DNA of 64,000 nt from positions 110,840,654 through 110,904,653 of the forward strand of contig CM068367.1 in NCBI GenBank assembly GCA_034769895.1. Direction: 5' to 3'. Below, piece after piece: positions 1 to 11,936 of this stretch (position 1 is its first letter; each line of letters starts with the position of its first letter). The notes beneath the pieces were generated by a model. It saw only the letters and a program-made list of their open reading frames with translations, was not told where the DNA came from and did no database searches. The translations under genes and the position numbers were made by a program. Source of the stretch: Magicicada septendecula (taxonomy: Eukaryota > Arthropoda > Insecta > Hemiptera > Cicadidae).

Positions 1-52
1 CCGTGTCTAGCTAGTCACTAAAAGCGGGAGAATTAAATATTTATATATATAT

Positions 53-3000
53 TGTAATAATATAATAAATAAATAAGTATTTGAAGTGTTGATGATATGC
101 TATTGTGGAGTATGTGACTCCGATGTAATCAAGCCCCGCTTTTTGTAATAAATTAATAAATAAGTTGTAAGTTGTAATGTGTTTAATTGGTGTGTATTTG
201 GTGTGGCTCTCGACGTCTTACTGGCCTGAAACACTTCCTTAAGTTTCCCAGCTGGTCGAGTCCCAATGGTAGCAAGACCGGTCGAGTAGCGTAAAGTTGA
301 TGAAGGAATATATATGTTCAGCTTCGCCGAAAGTTTCAAAACAAAATTTATTGTTTTGAAGGAAATTTAAAAAAAATTATATTTATAAAAAAATAATTAA
401 AAAAAAAATTTTTGTAATTTTATTAATTAATTAATTAGGATCAATTAATTAATATAGGGCTGTGAAGTTTTAAACAGTGTAATGCTCTTCTGAAAATTTT
501 TATTAAAGTTTTAGTATATTTTAAATAAGCTACCACCACTCATAAGACTGTCTTCAAACCAATCGATACTTGTTTACCTTTTTATTTTTTAGGTTATCTT
601 CACTTACGGGTGGTAAAGTCCTTGTAGATTATCAATTAGAATTATATTATTGGTAATTAGTATTATTGAAGAAATAAAGAACTAATAAGTAATGAAAAGT
701 ATTAATGTTTTATTAATTAATAGCAATATTGACTCTTATCGATTAGTATCGATTCTCAGGATATCGAAAAAAGTTACAAGTATATGATATAAAAATTAAA
801 TAGGGTTCTTAAAACAGCCAGTTATTATCAAAGTCAGAGAAATCGGGCTAATATTTAAAAAGTATAACGTTACAATCAAATTAATAGTTATTAATAAACA
901 CAGACATTGAATAATAAATTGTAAATATAATAATTGTTTTCACCAAACAGCTGAGTTGAACTAAGAGGAGGCACTGGGATCGTCAAAGCAAATGGCCGCC
1001 GTCAAGTTGATCAAAATGTTGCTCGTTCCTGCAGTGTTCCAAATAATGTATTTTCTGGCAATATTCCTGTTCTTGCGTCTGCAAATCTCTTGTTAAATGT
1101 TGTGTAGTGATTGGTGTACTGTTTCTGAGTTGTATTTAGTGTATCCGTATAATTATTAGTTCAAACACTTTCCCCGATTCCGTCACTAATTTGGGTTAAT
1201 GTATTATACAGTTTTCTAGTGTTTTGTGGTGTTTTTCGGAGTAGATATGTATTGTTCTGTGTTATGGAGTGTTTCTTGATTGTTTCTGTTATAATATGAT
1301 AGTTTTTAGAAGTATTTTACAAATCACTCGCGATTTCACAATAACGTACTATGCATTCGCTTTGTATGACGATTATAGGTTAGGTTATGCACGTTACCAA
1401 ACGTATGTCATGTTAACCGTTCAGATACCAATAATTAACTAACTGTTTCCTTCAGTTTCAATTAAACTCTTAGCCCATATAATATTATCCTTAACATTGT
1501 TCAAAGATATTTTCACATCCTGTGTACACTTTACTATTTCACTATATAAATACCTATACTTGGGTTATTTGTCAATTTTATTCACTAGATGTGATTTAAA
1601 TTAATCTTTCAGTTCATTCAGCTTATTTTCAGATTAAATAATGCCATTTTATAGTGTTTTCTGTCCAAAAAATAGTAATTTCACTTTCAGTTTGGTATAC
1701 TCTGAAAAGTCAAAACATCAAAATTTACTTCCTGTCATTATATAAATTCAGCCATTTTATCAGTTATATTTAATATTAATAATCCTATATTGTATTAAAG
1801 GGTTCATATTCTCTTATTTTCTGGTAATTAATTGAATTAGTTGTATTCTGAAACATTATTCTGGAATATACGACTCCCATGTCCAAATTTCTGAGTTTAG
1901 TCATTCTCATTTTTATTTATAATTCTGAATATAATTTATTAAAATCTCTCTAAATGGTATGTGCAATTATATGGCATGATCTCAAGTTTATTTTGTCTAA
2001 ACCCCTTTTGTTTATTTGCATTTAATTGAGCAATTTCTCTGTTTTGATGAAGTTTGGTTTCCATTCTTTTGGCCTATGATTTTTTAACAATTTTTCTTAC
2101 AAAATATTTTACAAACAATATATGATGTGTGATACCCTCTCTGACTTTTACATATAGTATTATAAATTAAACATGTTTTCAAATTACACAAAAACAATTA
2201 GTATTGGTTACAATACAAATAATAGTTAAACAAAATAAAGAATATTTTTTTGAATAAATGGTTGTCTTCAAGTCAGACATTTTGCAACAAAATCCTTATT
2301 TCTAAACATGGAAATATGGCTTACAGAAAAGGTTTTTTACTAACTAACATCTTAATTACTCTCTACTATTTACAAGCAGTAACTATTTTTATAGTTCTGA
2401 TGTTAGTTGTATCAGACCCAAACAAATGTCCTTATATCTAAAACATTTTTAAACATTCTTATACTATATACATAAAAACCTTATATTTATATTCTTATTT
2501 CTAACTATTATTATAAGTAGGATTCTACAGTTTTTATACCGTCTTTTTTACATTGTCTTTGGGTAATTGCACCCTGTCATTAACAAATAAATAGTATTAA
2601 CCGTTCAAAAAGCACTATGACATCTGTTTTTCTTTTTTCATGTAAAACAAAAATGTTATTTAAACTGATTCATGTCTTATGAACAACATATTGTCACAGT
2701 ACACATTTTAAGTCATTGAAAAATGCATATTTCATTGCATCCAATGTTTGTGATTGCCAAGAATGAAACACAAGGTTCATTTTTTATAATACCCAAAACT
2801 ATCACTGGTTCACTTTGCACTTATATATTATGTTAATGCTAAATGGTCGTATAGTCTTATCAACATAATAAATTGGTTAGCGTTTTTTCAATGGAGATTT
2901 GTTCCATGGGTACTATATTATTGTTTCATCTTAGTTCACAGGAAACTTTTACTTTATACACTCCTCTCTCTTAAATGTATATACATGTGGTTTTTATTTC

Positions 3001-3561
3001 GTTATACTTTTGTTTTTAGATATTTATTTTGGGGATATAGGGATTTGGGTGTCTTTTATAAGAGCATGACATCTTCTTCAGGATGCTGCCTTCTTCTTCT
3101 TTCATCAGTCTTCTTTTCTTCTGCCTTCTGGGACTGGTATCTTCTCCATCTTCTTCTTGATGCCATCAGGTTTCTTGGGATCTTCTCCATCTTCTTCTAT
3201 ATTTCAGAAATACACCACCTGTATTGGTTGATCTTGGCTTATTCTAGGGTTTCTATTCTATTTATTCTCCCTCGTTGTGGGTTTGGTCATATTCTGTACT
3301 GCTTTGTTATTTACTATTTTACCTTCCTGGGTTATACCTTGAACACCTTTGGTTATGAGACTGGTCTTGGATGACTCATCACTAGTAACTCCTTTTATTT
3401 GAACTTGTATTTTCTTTATAATAATGATTTCTTTCCACAGTTGCTATGAATTAATCTTTTTATATTAAACTTAATGCTTTCTTCCAAATTTAAATATTAT
3501 AACTTTATTATTCTAATGATCAATTGCCATTCAATATTATGCATACATCTGTCACGCTACA
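53..3561 (-). repeat. 3' LTR of element B (intact copy)
   Basis: This is the uninterrupted copy of the ~3.5-kb LTR. Its left edge (TGTAATAAT) is where similarity to 14388 begins, and its right edge is ...GTCACGCTACA. Around 3411-3431 it shows the empty-site version of the sequence into which element A inserted in the other LTR. Small ORFs at 2250-2441 and 2985-3374 recur identically in the other LTR simply because the LTRs are duplicates; I see no coding signature in them. A slightly GC-richer patch (about 960-1090) lies within an AT-rich LTR. I could not place a convincing TATA box. Confidence 0.92.
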
Positions 3562-3577
3562 GATTGCTCCCCTCCAG
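3562..3577 (-). promoter_or_regulatory. polypurine tract of element B
   Basis: Immediately inside the 3' LTR the minus strand reads CTGGAGGGGAGCAATC, purine-rich and abutting the TG of the LTR. This is the expected position and composition of the plus-strand primer for reverse transcription. Confidence 0.75.
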
Positions 3578-4688
3578 AAGTAATTATTTCAGACATGTTT
3601 ATGGATGAAATAATTTCTTATGATAATTTCATCATTTCTTATAATTCATTTTCTTCTCCATTTTTATATCGACTTTTTTATATTAGAGTTTTATTAATTT
3701 TATATATATGGTTACTTGTTTTACTACTGATCCTTTTCGGATAGTCAGTGTCTTCTGAGATATATTATAATTGTAATACATTTTCTTTCTTTATCAACTT
3801 CGTGTTGTATCCTTGGGATATTAATTCCCTAACATTCCCTATCACGTGGGCTGGGGCAGATCAGAGGGGCACTGTACGCTACTTCTCTGCTGGCCATACA
3901 CCACTTCTATAAATTGAGTACAGAGGCATATCCATCCCTGCTCAAAAAAACATAATGCTGCTGGAATTATCTTCAGTCAGTCATCGAATAAATAAATAAA
4001 AAGTAGTCTCATTTTCGACTAATAAAAATATCTTTGGATTCTCCACTTCGTAGTCTCTCAGATTATCTCACATTTTCTATCTTAATAAATCTTCATAATC
4101 ATTATTATACTCATTACATACATATTTTTTCAAAACTCTTAACTTGTCTGATATATTTAATTTAATTATGGTTGAAAACCTTTCTTTTAATAATTCTGGT
4201 TACTGTTTACAATGTAACTCTCTTTCTTCTCCATCTGAATTCTCTTTATACTTTCTTCTGGTTACTCATAGTATTAGTATGGTCTTTACATATAGTCTTT
4301 CTTATTCATTATTTGAATGGTCTTAATATATTATATTTAATTTTTTAACATTGTATCTTTACATTAGATATACAGGTTGTTATATTGATCATTTTATTTA
4401 AACATTTTGGTTCTTTCCTTTCTCTTAGAAAGTTATTAATCCGCCTTCGCATTCATTAGCATTAATTCATTTATATTATAATTCATGTGGTATTTCTTCT
4501 CTTTGCATTTCATATAGGTCTTATTATTATCATTGGTTCAAAATCATCTTCTCCATATGTTTGGTATGAGTTGTTCTTCTTTGCTCTTAATTAACCGTAA
4601 TTAGTCTCTTTGCTTCCAAATTTTTTCTTCTCTTGCATATTACACTCTTTTTTGTTAGTCTTCTCTACTCCTTCAAATGCTATTGTGA
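3578..4688 (-). other. 3' internal non-coding region of element B
   Basis: There is no ORF of note on either strand (4144-4326, 60 codons, looks random). Around 3780-3960 it resembles 20860-21020 in element A: both have 'TTCCCTAACAT/TTCCCTAACTT', then a GC-richer stretch, then 'CAGAGGCA...CATCCCTG.TCA'. This is one of the links between the two families. It is interrupted at 4689 by the solo LTR. Confidence 0.6.
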
Positions 4689-6352
4689 ATGTTGTAGCGT
4701 CACAGAACGTTCCATAAAAAGAAATCATTTATATAGTAAGTTAGCATAGGAGGAAAGTGAAGTGAACAGTATCGAACCCAAGTAGTCCCAAAAAATTGTG
4801 TAATTTTGTATAATAATTATTTCTATCAACTTGAAAAAACGACCAAACTATGACTAAGACAAAACCCCATATATATTATTAAAGTGAATAAGAGTGAAAA
4901 AACCATAAGACACTATAAGGGAGAGAAATAATGTCAGAATCCACCAGAATGAAATCAATAATTATTAAGTTTTATAACTATGAATATAGTATTAAAAACT
5001 ATTTTTTTGTGAATAAATGGACATGATCCATCATTATATTATGTGATGTAAATAAAATAAATGTATTAAATGACTTAAATACATTATTAGAAAGAGTTTA
5101 AGTTGAAATAAAAAATTGCATATTTGCAATGACAAAAAATATTAATATGTTGGATTTGAGACCATACACCAAGATTTCATGAAAAAATTAATTATTATCA
5201 GATTTAAATAAAAACTATATGTAATTGTCAAGCAGACAATAGGGAACAATTTATCTTAAATAAAGGAAGCTGTCAAATGAATAAAAAGCAGCCAAAATAG
5301 TCAAAAACAGTGTTAACTAAAAACATGTAACAGGCATCTAATATTGTATAATTTATGAATTTAATGTTGCCAAAATGCAACCAAACTGTATTAGAAAGCT
5401 GTAATATGATATAAAGCAACTATACTAATATACCTGACCAACTTTAACATTGTAATAGTCAAGTCAGCAAAATATTTACTTATACCATGGCTGAAGCCAA
5501 CTATTCAGTACAAAAATAATCATATCTGGCAAAATACTTACAGAATACTAACAAAAATAAGATAGAAAGGTACTATACATCAGAATACCTTAATAAGAAA
5601 TAAACTCAGTTGAAAGTAAAGTCAATTCTAAAAGAATTTAACTATTTAGAGTGAGATTTGTCACACCATAAAAAAATGACATCTCAAGACAATCAATGAT
5701 GCTATGTCATCTTGTGATAAATATAAAATATGTACAAAGTAACCAGGTATCACAAAAGATAGACAAAATAATAAACTCTGTGTGTATAGTGGTGAAATAA
5801 TACATATATTAAGGAAAAAGACTAATCATTGTATTAGAAAATTGACAAGAACCTAGGCCATGAGCAGAGGCCATATAAAATTGTATTTATTTGTGTTTTA
5901 TTGATGTTAAAATTTGTTTATTTTGTTGTAGGAGAGTAGTAGTAGTAGATATCCAGCTAGTGAAGGGAACTTTATAACTCCACAACAATTTTTATTAATA
6001 ATATTGAGTTTTTAATGACTACAACTCAAGGTGAGGGTTGTATATTGTAATGTTTTTTAGACTTAAGTTAATTAGATACCAATCATATTTAGTATCGCTA
6101 GATTCAGTAAAAAACAAGGAATATAAATACATTAATGGCATACAAATTGTAAGTACTAATGTGAAACTGTTTGATAAATACCAGTGTAAATTTTGAAATA
6201 TCCATTGTATGAAGAATAAGAAATTCGTTCTAAAAGCTTCTACGGAAGTGAAAATTGTTCTATGACATTCCATTTCGTTTATTCTCGAACAATCTAGAAA
6301 GAATTTTACACAAATATACCGGAAGTCGACGAAAACAGTCATCCCGATTTAG

Positions 6353-6360
6353 TATAAAAG
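6353..6360 (+). promoter_or_regulatory. TATA box of family-A LTR (solo LTR copy)
   Basis: TATAAAAG lies at the upstream edge of a GC-richer segment (about 6360-6960). The same box occurs on the minus strand at 18969-18976; the right LTR has TATAAAAA at 24586-24593. If used, transcription would start near 6385, making R-U5 about 1.2 kb. This is inferred from motif and position only. Confidence 0.55.
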
Positions 6361-6945
6361 CGAGACAAAATTTGACCGAAAAACACTTGAAAACTGAACG
6401 CCAGAACTGATGCATCTCACACAACACTGATCAACGCAGCTAAGGCGAAACCGAGAGGCGAAAAATCGACAAGACACGGCAGGAAGGCTTTTCCCATACA
6501 TAGACATACCCGACTGACTTAACCTCAACGAGAGTATACGCCAAAAAATATCGCTGAAATAGAGCAGCGATACGGCAAATTCTAATAGAAAGCACGCAGC
6601 CAGAACGTCGACGGCCCAGGAGGGTCCCAACATTTAATAGAGAACGAATTCTGCTGTGTTCGCATTGACTGACTAACGTGACAAATAATTCCCCCGAACG
6701 TAAACAAAACAATACACTGAGCCTTCCTCAAAACTGCATGGGAGTCAGCGCTGCGGTGGCAGATTTCTGAATCAACGCTAAGCAGATGATTCGTAGTGGC
6801 GGCGTTTGAACGAGATTTTACTGCCAAACGTTTTGACAAAAAGTGCGGAAAAAGTAACGATCGAAAAAATTGACTTTAAATAGATTCAGTGTACACAACA
6901 AGAGGCGAGATCGAGAAACTACCCGAAGGAAGTGTCCAGTGAGAG

Positions 6946-7494
6946 AATAAACGACCATTGGAACGTGAGTTTACCAAAATTAAAATCTTTGTTACCTGGT
7001 TACAATTTATCACACAGTTGTACTTTACACGCCACACATACACCTTCAAATCACTTAGTTTTTTCTTGTAAGGCATCTAATTGATATGTCTTGGTAGTTC
7101 AAAGGAGTCACGTCCTGAGATTAAAGTTTTTTCACATATTAAACTCATGCTTGTCAACTGAGTCAGAATCTGAAATACTAGCCGATACTTGATTGGACAT
7201 ATATAAAATTGTCAATAATAATAACTTGTAAAATTTTTTCTCTGCAATTTTATAATTTTTATGAATGATAGTCCTTCAGACGATTTGTTTGTTGTTTTTA
7301 AAGAATCATTAAACATAACTGATTTTTCAAAGCTAAACTGACTTGTTTAAATTTTTTCGTAGATTTAAAAATTTTATCAATCACATTTAATTTTTCTTGG
7401 AACAAACGTTTCCAAGTGGCGCCCACAAAAAGCATAGTTTTAAGTTGTATTACAGGACTACATCACTGCAGAGGATCCAGTCAACAGGGTAAGT
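6946..7494 (+). promoter_or_regulatory. candidate poly(A) signal and splice sites in the R-U5 part of the family-A LTR
   Basis: AATAAA occurs at 6946-6951. A donor-like AAC/GTGAGT follows at 6965. An acceptor-like TTGTATTACAG ends at 7455, and a second donor consensus GTAAGT begins at 7489. The acceptor and second donor bracket a 33-nt segment (7456-7488). The equivalent sites are visible on the minus strand in both full A LTRs, where the base before GTAAGT is A instead of G. Use of these sites is inference. Confidence 0.35.
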
Positions 7495-7581
7495 AACAAA
7501 AGTGCGCGGAGGTAACGCCCGACAAGAGTACAACAACATTTTAAACAACACACACCCAACCTTTTCTTTTCGTTATAATGT

Positions 7582-7958
7582 GTAGCATTTATTCTGGATT
7601 AACGTTAATTCTCTTTTCTGAATTAATCACTTTATTTTCTTCTCAATTCAATCATAATTGACACATAATTATTTTTTGGAACTTGGTTAGTTTTAATGTA
7701 AAATTCAAACTATTCTTTTTATTTAATTGAAAAATATTTCTCATAAATCCTTGTAATATGTTGATCTTATCTTGTTTCAAAGTTCTGATGTTCTATCAAC
7801 ATTCAAATTCTGTTTAATTCATTTATTCCCAGAATTGTTTCATTCAGAATTGTTTATAGTATTGTGATTTTACTATTATTTCTGAATGTTTTGGTATTTC
7901 TCCAAATTCAAATTCTTCTTAATTATTCACCATAAAGTTTTCTCATAATTCATTGGTA
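7582..7958 (-). other. internal spacer of element B between solo LTR and repeat array
   Basis: AT-rich sequence resuming element B after the solo LTR. No ORF or motif is visible. The pyrimidine-rich 'TTCTT..TTC' composition resembles the neighbouring array and may be decayed repeat units. Confidence 0.5.
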
Positions 7959-8510
7959 GTAAGCTGTGCTTACTTAATTTTAAATTTTTTAAATTAAGTT
8001 CAATATTCTCTCTCTTTCTCTTTCTTCCATAAAGTTTTGTTCTAAATTATCAGGTTGTAGTAAGATGTACTTACATATTTTAGAATAAGTTATATTCAAA
8101 ATTCTTTCTTTTTCTTTCTTCCATAAAGTTTGTTCCAAAATTATTAGGTTGTAGTAAGATGTACTTACTCAATTTTAAATTTTTATAATTATATTTCAAT
8201 TCAAAAGTCTTTCTTTTTCTTTCATCAAGTTTGTTCCAAAATTATTAGGTTGTAAGTTGTTCTTACATATTTTTTGAATTTTTTCAAATATTAAATTAAA
8301 AAATTCTTCTCCTTTTAATTCTCCAGAATGTTCTTTTCAAAATATAGGTTGTAAGATGTACTTACATTATTTCCGAATTTTTTTTTTAATTAAATTAAAA
8401 ATTCTTTTTCTTTCTCTTTCTTCCAAAAAGTTTGTTCAAATTATTAGGTTGTAAGTTGTTCTTACATATTTTAGAATTTTTTAAAAATAAAATAAATTCA
8501 AAATTCTAAA
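7959..8510 (-). repeat. six-unit ~98-bp tandem array with a palindrome in each unit, 3' of pol
   Basis: The motif GTAAG-5 nt-CTTAC occurs at 7959, 8060, 8154, 8252, 8351 and 8451, with spacings of 101, 94, 98, 99 and 100 bp. Between them are similar tracts (TTAGGTTGTA, ACTTTATGGAAGAAAG read on the minus strand). Each palindrome could form a 5-bp hairpin with a 5-nt loop in the RNA. It sits directly after the pol stop codon, in the 3' untranslated part of the element. Confidence 0.8.
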
Positions 8511-8519
8511 ACTCACAAC

Positions 8520-11500
8520 TCATTCTTCATAATATTTCTTCATAGAAGCTTGATTGTACACTCCTTTGATTTTTCCTGAAACGATTTCCTTCAACTCATA
8601 TGTATTGTTATGCTTATCATTTACCACAACATATGGTCCGGTGTAAAGTAATAGTAGTTTTTTGGTTATGCCTTCTAAGGTGCTAGGCAGCTCTCTATTT
8701 TTTAGGAGGACTTTTTCACCCTCGTTATATGTTACAATTCGCCCTATTGCCTTCTGGTATTTGGCTTGCCGTTTTTCCTGATCTTCTGCTACCTTATTGT
8801 AAAACTTCAACTGGTTGAATTTCCTATTGTTGTTCGTTGGAAATTCAATGATTTGTTCAATGTCTCGGGGAGTCGGCTTCTCATACATGGCTGAGTATGG
8901 TGGAATTCCTATAGCTGGATGGTGGGCATAATTTAGGAATGTTTCTGTCGCTGCTAGGTACTCTTGCCACTTTTTCTGTTGGTTGTGACAGTACGTGCGC
9001 AATATCCTACCCACTTCTCTTAGTACTCTCTCAGCCGGATTGCTACTTGGGTGGTAGACTGATGTCTTATACGTTTTGACCCCAAGTGCTAATAAAGTGT
9101 CTCGCCATCTCCTCCCCTTAAACTGTGTACCATGGTCGGTAATAATAGAAAATGGTCTACCGATCTCTGGGATATACAAATCGATAATCACCGCCAAAAC
9201 CTTTGCTGTTGTTGCCCGATTAACCGGATATAGCTTTATATACTTGGTGTAGTGATCCATTATGATTACCAAGTATTTATATCTGTGCCGACCACCGCTA
9301 CGGGGAAATGGCCCGCAGATATCCAAAAACACTTTTTCCAGTTTTGTGTTGGAAGTTATCGGTATCATGATACCCTCTGTCTTTTCATTGTTTACTTTTG
9401 CACATTGGCAGATCTTACAGGACTTGATGTATGTTCTCACCTTGCGGTTGATATTCTTGATCTTACAATTTTCCTCTAGAGCTTGTATCACTTTTAACGC
9501 TCCCATGTGACCATACCTGACATGGTAATCGATGATGATCTCCTTTTCGATTTGGTGTGGGATTATCACCTTCCATGTCTCATCGTCCAAGGCGGTTTTT
9601 ATGAATAAAATTCCCTTGTTAAGGTGGTAGTATTTAGAAATGGTTTCATCATTGGCTTCCAAACGACTCACAATGTTTTTCAGCTTAGGATCAGACTGCT
9701 GATGGATTCGGATATTTATTAACAAAGCTTGTAAATCGGCTCTGGTCGTGAATATGTTATAAATTTTTATTAAGCTCTCCTTCTCTCCCTCGAAAGTCTG
9801 ATCTTCCAGATTTATACGTGACAACACATCCGCTACCACGTTCTTCTTTCCTGGAATGTATTCCCATTTCAGGTCATATTCTTGTAGGGCGAGTACCCAC
9901 CTAGCCAATCGGCCGTGACTCAATTTGCACCTACGAAGGAACGAGATGGATTTATGATCAGTTCGTACCGTGACTTGATATCCGAGAATGTACGTCCGGA
10001 ATTTGCTGCATGCGAACACCACGCTTAACAATTCCTTTTCTGTCACACTGTAGTTCTTTTCGCACTGGTTCAGTGTGCGACTAGCGAAGCTGATTACCAG
10101 ATGTTGTCCCTCCTCATCTTCCTGGTATAATGTCGTTCCTAAGCTTAAGTCGCTAGCGTCACAGTTTAGAAAGAACGGTTTCTTAAAATCTGGGTGACGA
10201 AGTATCACGCTCTCCAGAAACTTCTCTTTTATCAAGCGGAAAGTAATATCTTGATCTTCACCCCAAGTCCATTTGTTTTTGGCAGATAACTGTGGTTGAA
10301 ACTTGGCGGTCAACTCGGAATATCGGCTCTGAAACTTCCTGTAATAGTTACAGAGTCCGAGGAAAGATTGCAATTGTTTCCTGTTTCTTGGTTGCGGGAA
10401 CCTCTGAATTGCCTCCACTTTCTCTGCTGATGGGGTAATACCTCGGTCGTCTAGGTTGAAGCCTAAGAATTGTACCTCGCGCGCTATGAACTTGGATTTC
10501 TCCAACTTCAGCGTTATGTTGTTCTGCGCTAGTTTGTTTAGTACAAATTCCACTCTGTAACAGTGCTCCTCCCAGGTTCCGGATGTAATTAGTAAATCGT
10601 CAACATAGACGGTGGTAAATTGGAGCGCTTCTGGTCCCAAAATCTGGTCCATGCATGCCACAAATATGGCGACAGAATTGACAAGTCCGAAGGGCAGTCT
10701 CTTGAACTGGTAATTGCGCCCTTCGAAAATGAACGCTACGTATTGGCGGCTTTGTGGATGCAGCTCTACCTGCCAATAACCACAGACCGTATCCCAGGTG
10801 CTAATAAAGTTAGTACCATGAAAACGCTTTAAGATTTCTTCTATTTCACCGGGAGAAGTTCTGTCATTCACAATTGTCTTATTCAACTCACGCGCATCTA
10901 AACAGAGCCGGACTTGTCCGTCTTTCTTCGGAACAGCAATAATTGGACTAGTGTAAGGTGATTGACTAATCTCAATTATATCGTTTTCTATCATCTTGTT
11001 TATCTCTGTTCTCACGGCTTCTTTGAGCGACTGCGCTATTGGATATGACCTCCGGTTAAATTCTACGTTTTCTTTAAAACGAAGTTGGCACTGGTAGTTT
11101 TTTACCTTCCCTGGTTCATCAGAAAACACCGCCTTGTATTTCTCATATATAGCGATTAGACGATCAGCCAGATGTGTTGGTATTTTCTTGTTATCGCTTC
11201 CGCACTGGAAATCCCGTATTTCTTGGATCTTAACTGACCATAAATCCTCTCCTCCATGATTGTATATTATGGGTTTAGAAAGAGGGCTGTTTCTTATAAT
11301 ATTAATTTTCCGAAGTTGTTGATGTATTGGGCTAGGAAGTATAGTTGTGCTTCCTACCAGATCTGCGGTCCATGTTACTCCGTCTGGGAAAAGTGATACT
11401 CTATTTAAATTAAGATCGATTACTGCCGAATATCTACGAAGAATATCGCAACCGACTAAGATGTCAAATGGTAATCCGGTGGCGATTAAAAATTCCATAT

Positions 11501-11936
11501 CTAAAGCTATATCACGGCTAACGACACTTAAGGAAACTTGCTTCCTAATGGTTTTATTCTGGCGGCCAGTTGCACCTACCAACACAATGTTGTTGACTGG
11601 TAACATTGGCAAAGTTTTTCCACATGTACATTGTATTCTCTCCAACTCATTGGAGTTTATTATTGAAATATTAGCTCCTGTGTCTATCATTATTTTAGCG
11701 GGAACTCCTTCCACCTCCGCTGTTATATAAATTATCTCATTATTACTGTTGCTGAGACTCTTCTCGTTCTCTTCCAAAAGTTCAGTTCGTATGTCTTTCA
11801 GATAATGGTTACTTATGATAGTGATAATCTTATTATTGTTTGCTTGTTGCAAATCATCCTTTTCTAACCCAGGAAGTATAAGCAGTAACGGGTCATCGTT
11901 GTTGATTACTGCCTCCTCTCGTTTAAAGTATTTTGT
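8520..11936 (-). CDS. pol: Pol polyprotein of element B (protease, reverse transcriptase, RNase H, integrase)
   Basis: The frame is open from 11936 to the stop at 8520. It has no ATG near its start and is expected to be made by -1 frameshifting from gag. Numbering from 11852 (where the continuous 1110-residue reading starts at a TTG codon): aspartic protease DTGA at 57-60; RT with the first catalytic Asp in WDTVCGYWQV (~354) and YVDDLL at ~416; RNase H Asp in NCDASDLSLG (~565), Glu in TEKELL (~607), Asp in TDHKS (~632) and VADVLSR (~675). The integrase has HHCC zinc finger H777/H782/C812/C815 and catalytic D844, D906, E941, a D-D-35-E spacing. A YTGPYVVV motif near the C-terminus matches the GPY/F module of gypsy integrases. 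No internal stop or missing catalytic residue was seen, so this pol looks competent. No env follows. Confidence 0.95.
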   Translation of the reverse strand, partial: TKYFKREEAVINNDDPLLLILPGLEKDDLQQANNNKIITIISNHYLKDIRTELLEENEKSLSNSNNEIIYITAEVEGVPAKIMIDTGANISIINSNELERIQCTCGKTLPMLPVNNIVLVGATGRQNKTIRKQVSLSVVSRDIALDMEFLIATGLPFDILVGCDILRRYSAVIDLNLNRVSLFPDGVTWTADLVGSTTILPSPIHQQLRKINIIRNSPLSKPIIYNHGGEDLWSVKIQEIRDFQCGSDNKKIPTHLADRLIAIYEKYKAVFSDEPGKVKNYQCQLRFKENVEFNRRSYPIAQSLKEAVRTEINKMIENDIIEISQSPYTSPIIAVPKKDGQVRLCLDARELNKTIVNDRTSPGEIEEILKRFHGTNFISTWDTVCGYWQVELHPQSRQYVAFIFEGRNYQFKRLPFGLVNSVAIFVACMDQILGPEALQFTTVYVDDLLITSGTWEEHCYRVEFVLNKLAQNNITLKLEKSKFIAREVQFLGFNLDDRGITPSAEKVEAIQRFPQPRNRKQLQSFLGLCNYYRKFQSRYSELTAKFQPQLSAKNKWTWGEDQDITFRLIKEKFLESVILRHPDFKKPFFLNCDASDLSLGTTLYQEDEEGQHLVISFASRTLNQCEKNYSVTEKELLSVVFACSKFRTYILGYQVTVRTDHKSISFLRRCKLSHGRLARWVLALQEYDLKWEYIPGKKNVVADVLSRINLEDQTFEGEKESLIKIYNIFTTRADLQALLINIRIHQQSDPKLKNIVSRLEANDETISKYYHLNKGILFIKTALDDETWKVIIPHQIEKEIIIDYHVRYGHMGALKVIQALEENCKIKNINRKVRTYIKSCKICQCAKVNNEKTEGIMIPITSNTKLEKVFLDICGPFPRSGGRHRYKYLVIIMDHYTKYIKLYPVNRATTAKVLAVIIDLYIPEIGRPFSIITDHGTQFKGRRWRDTLLALGVKTYKTSVYHPSSNPAERVLREVGRILRTYCHNQQKKWQEYLAATETFLNYAHHPAIGIPPYSAMYEKPTPRDIEQIIEFPTNNNRKFNQLKFYNKVAEDQEKRQAKYQKAIGRIVTYNEGEKVLLKNRELPSTLEGITKKLLLLYTGPYVVVNDKHNNTYELKEIVSGKIKGVYNQASMKKYYEE

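Larger units (their letters stand above)
4693..7577 (+). repeat. solo LTR of family A, inserted in element B
   Basis: The 2885-bp segment is the reverse complement of the LTRs at 17758-20647 and 23381-26282. It starts TGTAGCGTCACAG, ends CGTTATA, and is flanked by a perfect 4-bp duplication ATGT (4689-4692 and 7578-7581). No internal region or second LTR adjoins it, so it is a solo LTR left by LTR-LTR recombination. It lies in opposite orientation to its host element B. It differs from the two complete A LTRs by scattered substitutions and short indels, more than they differ from each other. Confidence 0.92.

Noticed and set aside
100..339. 79-codon ORF at the LTR end, repeated at 14435-14674
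   Set aside because: Present twice only because the LTR is duplicated; it lies in presumed U5 and shows no domain.
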